Notes under the pieces: generated by a model
Databases searched by the model: none
What the model was told of the DNA's origin: nothing
What the model saw: the letters and a program-made list of their open reading frames with translations, nothing else
Shown here: positions 44,301 to 51,485 of the stretch, in pieces
How positions within the stretch are numbered: the first letter of the stretch is position 1
Layout: the number at the start of each line of letters is the position of its first letter
Assembly: GCF_041261445.1 (NCBI RefSeq)
Contig: NZ_JBGCCU010000022.1
Span: 124,001-188,000, forward strand
Length of the DNA: 64,000 nt
Source of the DNA: Catenulispora sp. EB89
GTDB lineage: Bacteria > Actinomycetota > Actinomycetes > Streptomycetales > Catenulisporaceae
Direction of reading: 5' to 3'
Position numbers and translations under genes: made by a program

Positions 44301-44737
44301 GCGTGTGGAGCGCGCCGATCACCGCCGGCGGCGGGACCAAACCGACGGTCACGGCCAAGGTCTCGTCGGCAGCCGCCGTCGGGGTCGCGACGGTGGAGTA
44401 CTCGGGCTTGTCGACGGCGGCGGGACTCGCGGCGGTCGACACGCAGGCGCACGCGAGCGGGACCACCGGTGCGGCCGGGACGGTCTCGTCCGGGGCGACG
44501 GCGGCGGCCTCGTCGGCGGGTGAGTTGGCGCTGGGGTTCTACGCCGACTCAGGGTTCGGCGACGCGCTGAGCGCCGGCAGCGGCTACACCCAGCGGGTCA
44601 ACGTCTCGAACACCGGTGACATGGAATTCCTGGTCGAGGACCAGGTTCCGACGGCCGGAGCCACCTCGGCGGCGACCTTCGGTACCGGTCGCTCGACGGT
44701 CTGGCTGGCGGGGACGGTGGTGTTCAAGCACAGCTGA
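41318..44737 (+). CDS. secreted copper-radical oxidase (galactose/glyoxal oxidase type) with duplicated flanking domains
   Basis: 1,139 residues from ATG 41318. Signal peptide (SLALALGSVGVAVGLVSG, cleavage after AHA). Order: beta-rich domain A (about 45-270), FN3 (275-365), kelch propeller with C-terminal DUF1929-type domain (about 370-825), FN3 (825-920), and domain A' (about 925-1139), a clear second copy of A (both have RLVVEVGVW, YTELTHF, ELALGFYADSGFG, WLA-TVV-K). Cofactor residues of galactose oxidase are retained: Cys426 in LFCSG and Tyr478 in KRWYPD for the Cys-Tyr link, Tyr681-His682 in RNYHST, His764 in DTHQSD. It should oxidise a primary alcohol or aldehyde with O2 to give H2O2. 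Streptomyces GlxA relatives act at hyphal-tip glycans. Confidence 0.88.
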   Translation: MTSSTSKQRWHRWSLGGLSSLALALGSVGVAVGLVSGPTGTAHASGGAPAFVQQAWAHAGGVSALTVKPTAAVATGDRLVVEVGVWSVGAATAGSVTDSAGDAYTELTHFTASDGTEMSVWTAQVTSGGGTIPTLTAKPTGSADVGVAMLEYSGVSSIGGASVVDVQGHATGKTSAAGTVAAGATAPTTAPGELALGFYADSGFGNTLTAGSGFTSRVNVSQVSDMELAAEEQLTGAAGATPNAAFGTGASTIWLAATVVLKPEGTGAATAPGTPTNVAATAGNASAGLTWSAPADGGSPVTAYTVTPYANGVAGTPTVVTGTPPAASATVTGLSNAVPYTFTVSATNAVGTGPVSQPSNTAVPDPVPNGQFGALQTWPIVAVHSAVLDDGKVLVWDGWQNPQPTHVYDPATGTFTTATPSDSLFCSGLAKLPDGRVLVAGGYGASSTGMLGIADTNIFDPATNTWTRAADMHLKRWYPDLTELPDGRYVALSGNSSDANTWSDTPEVYDPTANTWTLLSGISTPQVHEVEYPFSYLAPNGKIFTIGPEEDVSYWLDANAQTWTSVGPSGLKNGSAVMYRPGKILYSGGAASVETTSSSVAAAATIDLTAATPTWQAVAPMHYPRIYHTLTTLADGRVLAVGGEATSDQSVVTTGTLPAEIWDPATNQWTTIDSIAAARNYHSTAVLLPDGRVLIAGGGHPTGLSDPGQYNAQIYSPSYLFNGARPTITTGPGSATYGSTMTVSTPDAASIGAVNLVSFGSDTHQSDMDQHFVPLSFTAGSGTLSVQAPSGGAIAPPGDYMLFIVNKAGVPSVAATVHLSASAPTAPGAPTAVTATAGPSSATVSWTAPASSGVPITSYTVTPYANGSALTPTTVTGTPPATSTTISGLTNGTSYTFAVTATDSVGTGPASAPSNAVVPTNVVAPVFVQQASTHVPSGSSAGVTLGTPITVGNRLVVEVGVWNSSSATATAVTDSAGNVYTELTHFAASDNTEMSVWSAPITAGGGTKPTVTAKVSSAAAVGVATVEYSGLSTAAGLAAVDTQAHASGTTGAAGTVSSGATAAASSAGELALGFYADSGFGDALSAGSGYTQRVNVSNTGDMEFLVEDQVPTAGATSAATFGTGRSTVWLAGTVVFKHS

Positions 44738-44753
44738 GTCATCGCAGAACGGC

Positions 44754-44783
44754 GGTGGGCCCCGGAGATCTCCGGGGCCCACC
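44754..44783. terminator. perfect 30-bp palindromic terminator
   Basis: A fully symmetric 30-bp G/C-rich inverted repeat (arm GGTGGGCCCCGGAGA) lies between the converging oxidase and beta-propeller genes, 16 bp after one stop and 31 bp from the other. It is not followed by a T-run. Confidence 0.8.
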
Positions 44784-44814
44784 AACACAAGCGAACACAT
44801 CCGAGGCAGCTCGC

Positions 44815-46185
44815 CTACAGCAGCGCCGTGTTCCCGTGCGCGGAGGACCCCAGGTAGTACCTGCTCCCCGCGAACGTGGCCTTGTATCCGCCGAGCAGCA
44901 CTCCGACCGAGTCCAGCAGCCCCGGCGAGGTGCTGCACGCCGCGTGGCCGGCGTTGTCCGTCGTGGCGCTGCACAGGAACTCGCCGGTGTTGTCGGTGAA
45001 CGTGATCTTCTGCCCGACGATCGGCACGCCGTTGCTGGTCAGGGTGGCGTTCAGGTTCGCCTCGCCGAGCGGCAGCAGGGTCAGCGTCGCGGTTCCGGCG
45101 GTCAGCGCCGTCGGCAGCGGCTTGATGACCGACACCGCCAGGTAGACCGGGTTGTTGCCGACCCCGATGGTGGCCGTCACCGAATCGGAGGCCAGATTCA
45201 CCGCCGACACGCTGGCGGCGCCGAAGTCGGCCACGTAGGCCGCGTCGCCGGTCGGCGCCACGACCAGCGCGATGCCGTGCGGTGCGGCGCCGACGGTGAA
45301 CGTCGAGGTCACCGTCTCGCTCGCGGTGCCGATGACGGACACGGTGCCGGAGCCGGCGTCGGTGACGTAGACCGTGGAGCCGTCCGGGCTCACCGCGGCG
45401 CTGTGCGGGCTGGCGCCGACCGGCACGGTCGCCGACACCGTCTCGGTCGAGGTGTCGATCACCGAGACCTGGCCGCTGCCGTAGTCGGGCACGTAGACGT
45501 GCGAGCCGTCGGGGGAGACCGCCAGGCCGACCGGCGTCTGGCCGACCGGGACCGTGGCGACGACCGCGTCGGTGGCCGCGTTGATGACGGTGACCGAGGA
45601 GCCGCCGGTGTCGGCGGCGTAGACCCGCGACCCGTCCGGCGAGACGGCTAGGCCCTCGGCGCCGGGACCGGCGTTGACGGTGGCGATCACGGCGTCGGAG
45701 GAGGTGTCGACGACCGACACCGTGCCGGCGACGTCGTCGCCGACGTAGAGCCGGCTGCCGTCCGGGGACAGCGCGGCGGACTGCGGCTGGCGGCCGACCG
45801 GGATGGTCGCCACCACGGCGGGCCCGGAGGCGGCCTGGGTGTCGATGACCGACACCGACGACGCGCCGGAGTCGGTGACGTAGACCTTGTGGCCGTCGGC
45901 CGAGGCGGCGATCCCGGTCGGGGCGGCGCCGACCGCGACGGTGGCGACCACGGTCTGGCTGGCGGTGTCGATGACCGAGACCGAGTTCGACGCCGCGTTC
46001 GCGACGTAGACGTAGGTCCCCGGCGGCAGCGCCGAGCCGCCGGCCGCGTGCGCGGTGCCGGCGGCCAGCGCCGGGACCACGGTCGCGGCCAGCACGCCGG
46101 CGGCCAGGAGCGCCGAGGCGCGGCGGGGGCGGGTGGACCGGGGTCCGGCGGGCTCGCAGGAGTGCGGGGTGAGCTGGGGGGTCAC
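44815..46185 (-). CDS. secreted YncE-like (YVTN) beta-propeller protein with Ig-like C-terminus
   Basis: 456 residues. A signal peptide with twin-Arg-like RPRRASALLAAGVLAATVVP is followed by about seven YVTN repeat blades of ~42 residues (units such as VYVANAASNSVSVIDTASQT and SPDGSRVYAADTGGSSVTVI). The last ~95 residues (TALTAGTATLTLLPLGEANL, GVPIVGQKITFTDNTGEFLC, ATTDNAGHAAC) resemble a bacterial Ig-like domain. Such proteins are extracellular and structural or ligand-binding; no catalytic residues seen. It is convergent with the oxidase gene, sharing the palindromic terminator. Confidence 0.85.
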   Translation of the reverse strand: MTPQLTPHSCEPAGPRSTRPRRASALLAAGVLAATVVPALAAGTAHAAGGSALPPGTYVYVANAASNSVSVIDTASQTVVATVAVGAAPTGIAASADGHKVYVTDSGASSVSVIDTQAASGPAVVATIPVGRQPQSAALSPDGSRLYVGDDVAGTVSVVDTSSDAVIATVNAGPGAEGLAVSPDGSRVYAADTGGSSVTVINAATDAVVATVPVGQTPVGLAVSPDGSHVYVPDYGSGQVSVIDTSTETVSATVPVGASPHSAAVSPDGSTVYVTDAGSGTVSVIGTASETVTSTFTVGAAPHGIALVVAPTGDAAYVADFGAASVSAVNLASDSVTATIGVGNNPVYLAVSVIKPLPTALTAGTATLTLLPLGEANLNATLTSNGVPIVGQKITFTDNTGEFLCSATTDNAGHAACSTSPGLLDSVGVLLGGYKATFAGSRYYLGSSAHGNTALL

Positions 46186-46292
46186 GCGGGCTCCTTCGGA
46201 TGCGCTGCCGCCCTGCGGTCGGGCGGCGACGGTGGGTGGGGCGGGCTGAGCGTAGGCGCGAGGTGACTCAAAGCTCTGTTTTATCGCGGTCG

Positions 46293-46318
46293 GGCCCCAC
46301 TATCGAGAGGGTGGGGCC
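46293..46318 (-). terminator. probable terminator of the small membrane-protein gene
   Basis: 8-bp perfect arms (GGCCCCAC / GTGGGGCC) with a 10-base loop, 95 bp downstream of the gene end at 46413. The 227-bp gap between the two minus-strand genes holds this hairpin and presumably the promoter of the beta-propeller gene. Confidence 0.5.
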
Positions 46319-46412
46319 TGCGTGAGGGAAAGCCCTCGGGGAGGACCGCAGGAAGTCCGTACGGGGCCTGACGAACTGTCGTTCTGATGCTTTCGCGTTC
46401 CGCCGCCGACGC

Positions 46413-46868
46413 CTACTCGCTCCGGTCGTGCTCCCGCTCCTCGACGCCCCGCGCCCACGTGAGCGCCAGCACGCTCCCCGCGACCCCGATGACGATCAGC
46501 GCGATCGCCACGCTCACCCCGCCGGCGCCGGTCCAGTAGACGTCCTTCAGCTCGATGAGCAGCGCCGCCTCGTCCACCACCAGCGCCAGCCCGATGCCGA
46601 AGAACAGCCCCATCCACGTGTGCCACAGCGGGGAGCGCTCGACGATCCCGGCGGCGCCCACGCAGATGAGGATCAGGATCCCCCACAGATAGTGGTGGAT
46701 GTGCACGCCGCCGGCGGTGACGTTGCCGAACCCGCGCACGTGCACGTGGATGGCCCAGGTCAGCAGCCGCAGCCCGCCGAACATGACGGTGAACGACCAC
46801 CAGGCGAGCACCAGTCCACGGCGGGTGGGGTGCACGTCTTTGAGGGTTCGGATGTGCGCCATCGCCAT
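46413..46868 (-). CDS. small integral membrane protein
   Basis: 151 residues with four predicted membrane segments (about LVLAWWSFTVMFGGLRLL, HYLWGILILICVGAAGIV, WMGLFFGIGLALVVDEAALL and VAIALIVIGVAGSVLALTWA) and a charged C-terminus. A His-rich HVHVRGFGNVTAGGVHIHHY loop lies between helices 1 and 2 and could bind metal or haem. I do not recognise the family. Starts at ATG 46868 or 46862, only 11-17 bp from the divergent barstar start. Confidence 0.7.
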   Translation of the reverse strand: MAMAHIRTLKDVHPTRRGLVLAWWSFTVMFGGLRLLTWAIHVHVRGFGNVTAGGVHIHHYLWGILILICVGAAGIVERSPLWHTWMGLFFGIGLALVVDEAALLIELKDVYWTGAGGVSVAIALIVIGVAGSVLALTWARGVEEREHDRSE

Positions 46869-46879
46869 ATCATCGCACC

Positions 46880-47188
46880 ATGACGTCCACGGAGCTCCCG
46901 GTCCTGACCATCGACGGCAGCCGCTTCGACGATTTCGAGGGCTTCACCGTCGAGTTCACGAAGCTGCTGACGAACTGGACCTGGCACGGGCACCTCGATG
47001 CCTTCAACGACATCCTGCGCGGCGGCTTCGGCACGCCGGAGGACGGCTTCGTGCTGCGCTGGCTGGACTCCGCGCGGTCGCGGGAACTGCTCGGACCGGA
47101 GAAGTTCGACAAGCTCGTCGAGATCATCCTGGACCACGGCCCGGGCGGCGATCAGGCCGCCTGCGAGGTGCACCTGGAGCTGCGGTAG
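46880..47188 (+). CDS. barstar-family ribonuclease inhibitor
   Basis: 102 residues with the barstar pattern: a TIDGSRFDDFEGFTVEFTKL start, WHGHLDAFNDILRGGFGTPE, GFVLRWLDSARSRELLG and a helical EKFDKLVEIILDHG. Barstar inhibits barnase-like RNases. No barnase gene is visible nearby, so it is orphan or protects against incoming toxins. A TATCAT box at 46868-46873 lies six bases before the ATG, suggesting a leaderless transcript. Confidence 0.82.
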   Translation: MTSTELPVLTIDGSRFDDFEGFTVEFTKLLTNWTWHGHLDAFNDILRGGFGTPEDGFVLRWLDSARSRELLGPEKFDKLVEIILDHGPGGDQAACEVHLELR

Positions 47189-47208
47189 CCGTACGGGTGG
47201 CGCAGCGC

Positions 47209-47790
47209 TCAGGCCTCGTCGAGCAACGCCAGGTCCGCGGGCACGTCGATGTCGGTGGGCGAGCCGTCGCAGGGCACTGAGAGCACCTCGTGCCGGGCCA
47301 GGAAGTCCCGCGCGCCGCGATCGCCGACGGCCGCGGCCGACGCCTCGGGCCAGTGCCGGGCGGCGATCAGGACCGGGTGGCCACGGCGGCCTTCGTAGGT
47401 TGCTGCCGCGAGGTCTGCGCCGGAGGCGGTGACGGCGCGGACGGCCTCGGAGGTGACGAACGGCTGGTCCACCAACAGGATCACGGCCGCGCGGCATGGA
47501 CCGGGGACCGCTGCGAGCGCCGCCAGCCCGGCGCGCAGCGACGAGCCCATGCCGGTCGCCCAATCCTGATTCACCGTTACCGTGCAGCCGGCCAGGTTCG
47601 CGCGGAGCTGGACTTCGGTCGCCTCAGCGCCGAGGACGACGACCACCGTGTCGCAGCCTCCGGCGCGCGCTGTGCGGATCGCGCGCTCGACCAGCAGCTC
47701 GCCGCCGTGGGACAGCAGGGCCTTGGGGCGTCCGCCGAGCCGTCGTCCGCCGCCGGCGGCCAGAATGATCGCCGCCACGTCCGCATCCAC
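47209..47790 (-). CDS. MocA/MobA-like nucleotidyltransferase (molybdenum cofactor cytidylyltransferase type)
   Basis: 193 residues with the nucleotide-binding N-terminus IILAAGGGRRLGGRPKALL, then NQDWATGMGSSLRAGL, LLVDQPFVTSEAV and ATYEGRRGHPVLI, the sequence order of MocA/NTP_transf_3 proteins. MocA-type enzymes attach CMP to the molybdenum cofactor used by xanthine dehydrogenase, whose genes lie 4 kb away, so a role in maturing that enzyme fits. Its start lies 16 bp after the PucR stop, in the same transcription unit. Confidence 0.85.
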   Translation of the reverse strand: MDADVAAIILAAGGGRRLGGRPKALLSHGGELLVERAIRTARAGGCDTVVVVLGAEATEVQLRANLAGCTVTVNQDWATGMGSSLRAGLAALAAVPGPCRAAVILLVDQPFVTSEAVRAVTASGADLAAATYEGRRGHPVLIAARHWPEASAAAVGDRGARDFLARHEVLSVPCDGSPTDIDVPADLALLDEA

Positions 47791-47806
47791 AGTGTCCTCC
47801 GAGGAC

Positions 47807-49405
47807 CTATCGCAGCCGGAGCGCCAGGAACAGGTCGACCTGGGTCTCCAGATCGGCCAGGCTCCGGCCGGTCAGCTCCTCGATCCGGGCGATGCGGTAT
47901 CGCAGGGTGTTGACGTGGACGTGCATCTGCTCGGCGCAGCGGGTCCACGAGGTCGAGCACGCCAGGAAGGTCTCCAGCGTGGCCTCCAGGTCCGAGCGGT
48001 GCAGCGCGTCGTAGGTGCGCAGCGGTCCGAGCAGCCGGTCGCAGTACGCCGCGCGCACGTCCTCGGGCAGCCCCGACAGCAGCAGCACGTGCGAGGCCAG
48101 CTCCTCGTGCCCGATGACGCTCACCTGGTCGTTGCGGGCCCGGCCGATGCGCAGGGCGTGGCGGGCCTCGTCGACGGTGGCGCGCAGGCTCTCCGCGCGG
48201 CGGCTGCCGACGCCGATCGCCAGGCGTTCGCGGCCGAGGCCCGCGGCCATGCTGGTGAGGAGGTCGCGGATGCGGTCGGTGACGTCCGGCGGCGGGTTCG
48301 GGACCAGGGCCACGGCGTGGTCGTCGAACTCGGCGATCGGGAAGTCCGGGTCCGAGGCGCCGCGGTGTTCGGCGGCGCGCCGTTGTTCCGGCAGCTGCGC
48401 GGCCTCGGCGGGGGCTGCCTGTTCGCCGTTCCGGGGCGTGCGCTGGGTGACCTCCTCCAGCAACGCCCGCAGTATCGCCGCCGACTGGCCGCCCGGCCCG
48501 GCCAGCGCCATCGCCTGCACCTCGGTGTCCGGGCCGACCCCGACCAGGTCGGCGCGCGCGGCTATGTCGGCGACGCCGCCGTCCTCGGCGACCAGGTGCA
48601 CCAGCTCGGCGCCGAGCTGCCGCAGCGGTTCGCGGCGGGCGGCCAGCCGTTCGCGCTCGATCGCCAGCACCGCCGCCGCCTTCGAGGCCAGGGCCTGGCG
48701 CCGGGGGTCCCAGCGCTTGTGGTCGCCGTCGAAGACCAGGTACCAGTCGGTCAGCGGGGAGCCGGAGCTGATGGCGAACACCGAGCGGCGGCGGATCCGG
48801 GCCGGGAGCTGGCCGGCGCGCAGCACTTCGCGCACCGTCGCCTCGGCTTCGGCCGGCGGCATCGGTTCGTGCGAGGCGGCGACCGGCCGGGCCGCCGGGG
48901 TGAGGACCCAGCAGGGCATGCCGACGTCCTGGGCCAGCAGCTCCAGGATCGGGGCCAGCGCGGTGCCGGCGGCCGAGGCCGAAGCCAGGCGGCCGTGGCG
49001 TTCCAGGACCGAGCCGATGTCGGCGGCGCGCTCGGCGGACAGCTGGCGGGCCAGGTGCTCGGTGAGCGTGGCGAAGGCCAGCTCGGTCGGGACGCGGAAC
49101 AGCGGGGTGCGGTGCGTGCGGCAGGCCTGGATCAGGTCGCGCGGGATCGGCGCGCCGGAGGCGTCGCCGGCCGCGATGGCCGCGGCCCCGGCCTCGGCCA
49201 CGGCGCGCGCGAAGCGCTCGGAGTCCCGGGGCTCGCGCCGCCAGATCAGGCCGGTCAGCACCAGCTCGCCGCCGTTGAGATAGCGGCCGGGGTCCAGCAG
49301 GTCGGTGGTGGCGACCCAGCTGATCTCGCGCTCCAGCAGCACGTCCGGGCCGGTCAGCAGCTCCAGGCCGGGCATCGGGGTGTCCAGGAGTTCGCGCAGT
49401 CGCAT
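47807..49405 (-). CDS. pucR: PucR-family regulator of purine catabolism
   Basis: 532 residues from ATG 49405 (a GTG at 49411 is possible but collides with the ribosome site). The N-terminal PucR domain is present (MRLRELLDTPMPGLELLTGP, EREISWVATTDLLDPGRYLN, GGELVLTGLIWRRE), a GGDEF-related CdaR region lies in the middle, and the C-terminal helix-turn-helix reads CSTSWTRCAEQMHVHVNTLR, YRIARIEELTGRSLADLETQ. In Bacillus PucR senses allantoin-type intermediates and controls purine genes. Here it is divergent from the uricase-xanthine dehydrogenase operon, which is the obvious target. Confidence 0.9.
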   Translation of the reverse strand: MRLRELLDTPMPGLELLTGPDVLLEREISWVATTDLLDPGRYLNGGELVLTGLIWRREPRDSERFARAVAEAGAAAIAAGDASGAPIPRDLIQACRTHRTPLFRVPTELAFATLTEHLARQLSAERAADIGSVLERHGRLASASAAGTALAPILELLAQDVGMPCWVLTPAARPVAASHEPMPPAEAEATVREVLRAGQLPARIRRRSVFAISSGSPLTDWYLVFDGDHKRWDPRRQALASKAAAVLAIERERLAARREPLRQLGAELVHLVAEDGGVADIAARADLVGVGPDTEVQAMALAGPGGQSAAILRALLEEVTQRTPRNGEQAAPAEAAQLPEQRRAAEHRGASDPDFPIAEFDDHAVALVPNPPPDVTDRIRDLLTSMAAGLGRERLAIGVGSRRAESLRATVDEARHALRIGRARNDQVSVIGHEELASHVLLLSGLPEDVRAAYCDRLLGPLRTYDALHRSDLEATLETFLACSTSWTRCAEQMHVHVNTLRYRIARIEELTGRSLADLETQVDLFLALRLR

Positions 49406-49500
49406 GGTCACTCCCTTCTGCGGCCGGCGTCGGGGCGGTCGTGATCGAAAAGAGGCTACCTCCGCTCCGCGCAGCCTAGGAACGGCCTGCGTGCGGCGTC

Positions 49501-49519
49501 TTTGGAGGATCCTCCGAAA
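49501..49519. promoter_or_regulatory. operator candidate between pucR and the purine operon
   Basis: TTTGGAGGATCCTCCGAAA contains the perfect 12-bp palindrome GGAGGATCCTCC with near-symmetric flanks. It is about 96 bp from the PucR start and 119 bp from the uraD start in the 232-bp divergent region. It is likely a site for PucR or another purine regulator; nothing else stood out in this gap. Confidence 0.5.
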
Positions 49520-49637
49520 CCCCGGTTACAGACGCACCGTCGCTTCATGGTTTCGGCCCGTGGCCGCGCCCCCGGCCGCGGCGGTTCACTCACCATCGTG
49601 CCGCCCGGCACCCACGAAGCCCGGAAAGGAGGCGCCG

Positions 49638-50273
49638 ATGCCCGGTGATGCCCGCCGCGAGGCGGTGACCGCGCTGAACGCCTGGTCCGCGGACGAGGCG
49701 CGGCGCGCGCTGAGCGCCTGCTGCGCCAGCCGACGGTGGACGGACGCCATGGTCGACGGACGGCCCTACGGCGGCTGGACGGAGCTGGCGGCGGCCGCGA
49801 GCGCGGGGATCAAGGCGCTCCGGTGGTCGGACGTGCTGGAGGCGCTGGACGCGCATCCGCGGATCGGGGACAAGGCGGCGGGGCAGTCGCGGGAGGCGGC
49901 GTGGTCGCGGGCCGAGCAGTCCGCGGCGGCGTCGGGGGACGCGGCGGTGCTGGGCGCGGTGGCGCGGGCGAACGTGGAGTACGAGCGCCGGTTCGGGCAC
50001 GTGTTCCTGATCTGCGCCTCGGGGCGCCCGGCGGAGCAGATCCTGGCCGAGGCCCGGCGGCGGCTCGGGAACGAGACGGCGGCCGAGCAGCAGGAGGTGC
50101 GGGGCGAGCTGGCCGCGATCGTGCTGCTTCGGCTCGAACGGCTCGCGGCGAGTACGGGTGCGGGTGCTGGCTCTGCGGGGGCAGCCAGCAACGCGACCGC
50201 CGGTGCGACTTCGGCCACCGAGGCCGCAGCCGGTGAGTCCGCCGGCTCTGCTTCGGCTGGAGCCGCCCGATGA
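49638..50273 (+). CDS. uraD: 2-oxo-4-hydroxy-4-carboxy-5-ureidoimidazoline (OHCU) decarboxylase
   Basis: 211 residues. The N-terminal ~165 match OHCU decarboxylase: ALNAWSADEARRALSACCAS, LDAHPRIGDKA (catalytic His region), SREAAWSRAEQSAA, NVEYERRFGHVFLICASGR and RLGNETAAEQQEVRGELAAI. The last ~45 residues are a low-complexity Ala/Gly/Ser/Thr tail. It decarboxylates OHCU to S-allantoin, completing the uricase pathway. AAAGGAGG precedes the ATG. It is the first gene of the purine operon and overlaps uraH by 4 bp. Confidence 0.93.
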   Translation: MPGDARREAVTALNAWSADEARRALSACCASRRWTDAMVDGRPYGGWTELAAAASAGIKALRWSDVLEALDAHPRIGDKAAGQSREAAWSRAEQSAAASGDAAVLGAVARANVEYERRFGHVFLICASGRPAEQILAEARRRLGNETAAEQQEVRGELAAIVLLRLERLAASTGAGAGSAGAASNATAGATSATEAAAGESAGSASAGAAR

Positions 50274-50599
50274 GCTTGTCGACTCATGTCTTGGACGCGA
50301 TGCACGGTCGTCCGGCCCCGGGGGTGCCGGTCCGTCTCGACGTCGCCCGCCCCGACGGCTGGCTGCCGGTGGCCCGCGAGCGCACCGACGCCGACGGCCG
50401 CATCCGCTTCGGCGCCGAGCTCCTCGGCGGCCCGCACCGCCTGGTCTTCGACACCGCCGCCTACTTCCAGGCCGCCGGCGTCGCCGAGTTCTTCTACCCG
50501 GAGGTCGCGATCGCCTTCGTGGTGACCGACCCGGACGCGCACCACCACGTCCCGCTGCTGCTCAGCCCGTTCGCCTACTCGACTTATCGAGGGAGTTAG
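50270..50599 (+). CDS. uraH: 5-hydroxyisourate hydrolase
   Basis: 109 residues of the transthyretin-like family with THVLDAMHGRPAPGVPVRLD at the N-terminus, ERTDADGRIRF, HHHVPLLLSPFAYSTYRGS at the end (the YRGS tail is diagnostic). It hydrolyses 5-hydroxyisourate made by uricase to OHCU. It overlaps uraD and is followed 3 bp later by the uricase gene, so all three enzymes of urate-to-allantoin conversion are adjacent. Confidence 0.95.
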   Translation: MSLSTHVLDAMHGRPAPGVPVRLDVARPDGWLPVARERTDADGRIRFGAELLGGPHRLVFDTAAYFQAAGVAEFFYPEVAIAFVVTDPDAHHHVPLLLSPFAYSTYRGS

Positions 50600-50602
50600 C
50601 CG

Positions 50603-51466
50603 ATGTCGATCGTCCTGGGGGACAACCGTTACGGCAAAGCCGAGAACCGGGTCGTCCGGATCACCAAGGAGGGTCCGGTCCACCAGATCAAGGACCTCAC
50701 CGTCTCCGTGGCCCTGTCCGGCGACCTGGCTGCGACCCACCTGACCGGGGACAACTCCGGCGTCCTGCCGACCGACACCATGAAGAACACCTGCTTCGCC
50801 TTCGCGCAGCGGCACGGCGCGGTCGAGATCGAGGACTACGCGCTGCTGCTGGCGCGGCACTTCGTCGACTCCCAGCCGAGCATCGCGCATGCCCGCGTCG
50901 AGGTCGACGAGCACGCCTGGGAGCGCATCGGAGACGGTCCGCACTCGTTCCTGCGCAGCGGCGGCGGTACTCGTACCTGCACCGTGCACTACGACGGCAC
51001 CGACGTCTGGGTGGTCTCCGGCCTGAAGGACCTCACCGTCCTGAACTCCACCGACTCCGAGTTCTGGGGCTACGTCAAGGACGAGTACACGACCCTGGCC
51101 GAGGCCCACGACCGCATCCTGGCCACGCAGATCAACGCACAGTGGCGCCACTCCGGCGTATCCGGCGACTGGGGCAAGTCCTACGAGCGTGCCAGGAACG
51201 CGCTGCTGGAGGCGTTTGTGGCAACCCACAGCCGCTCGCTCCAGCAGACCCTGTTCGAGATGGGCACCCGGGTGCTGGAGCAGGCCCCGGAGCTGTGCGA
51301 GGTCCGGCTGAAGCTGCCGAACAAGCACCACTTCCTGTACGACACCGCCCCGTTCGGCCTGGACAACGCCAACGAGACGTTCATCGCCGCGGACCGGCCC
51401 TACGGCCTGATCGAGGGCGACGTGCACCGCGACGACGCCCCCGACGCCGGCCCGGCCTGGACCTGA
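50603..51466 (+). CDS. urate oxidase (uricase)
   Basis: 287 residues with uricase motifs: LGDNRYGKAENRVVRITKEG, GDNSGVLPTDTMKNTCFAFA, HARVEVDEHAWERI, LKDLTVLNSTDSEFWGYVKD, and NKHHFLYDTAPFGLDNANET near the end, followed by AADRPYGLIEG. It oxidises urate to 5-hydroxyisourate with O2, releasing H2O2, without a metal cofactor. It lies between uraH and the xanthine dehydrogenase genes, the enzyme that produces urate. Confidence 0.95.
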   Translation: MSIVLGDNRYGKAENRVVRITKEGPVHQIKDLTVSVALSGDLAATHLTGDNSGVLPTDTMKNTCFAFAQRHGAVEIEDYALLLARHFVDSQPSIAHARVEVDEHAWERIGDGPHSFLRSGGGTRTCTVHYDGTDVWVVSGLKDLTVLNSTDSEFWGYVKDEYTTLAEAHDRILATQINAQWRHSGVSGDWGKSYERARNALLEAFVATHSRSLQQTLFEMGTRVLEQAPELCEVRLKLPNKHHFLYDTAPFGLDNANETFIAADRPYGLIEGDVHRDDAPDAGPAWT

Positions 51467-51485
51467 GAGCAACCGGAGCCTACCT

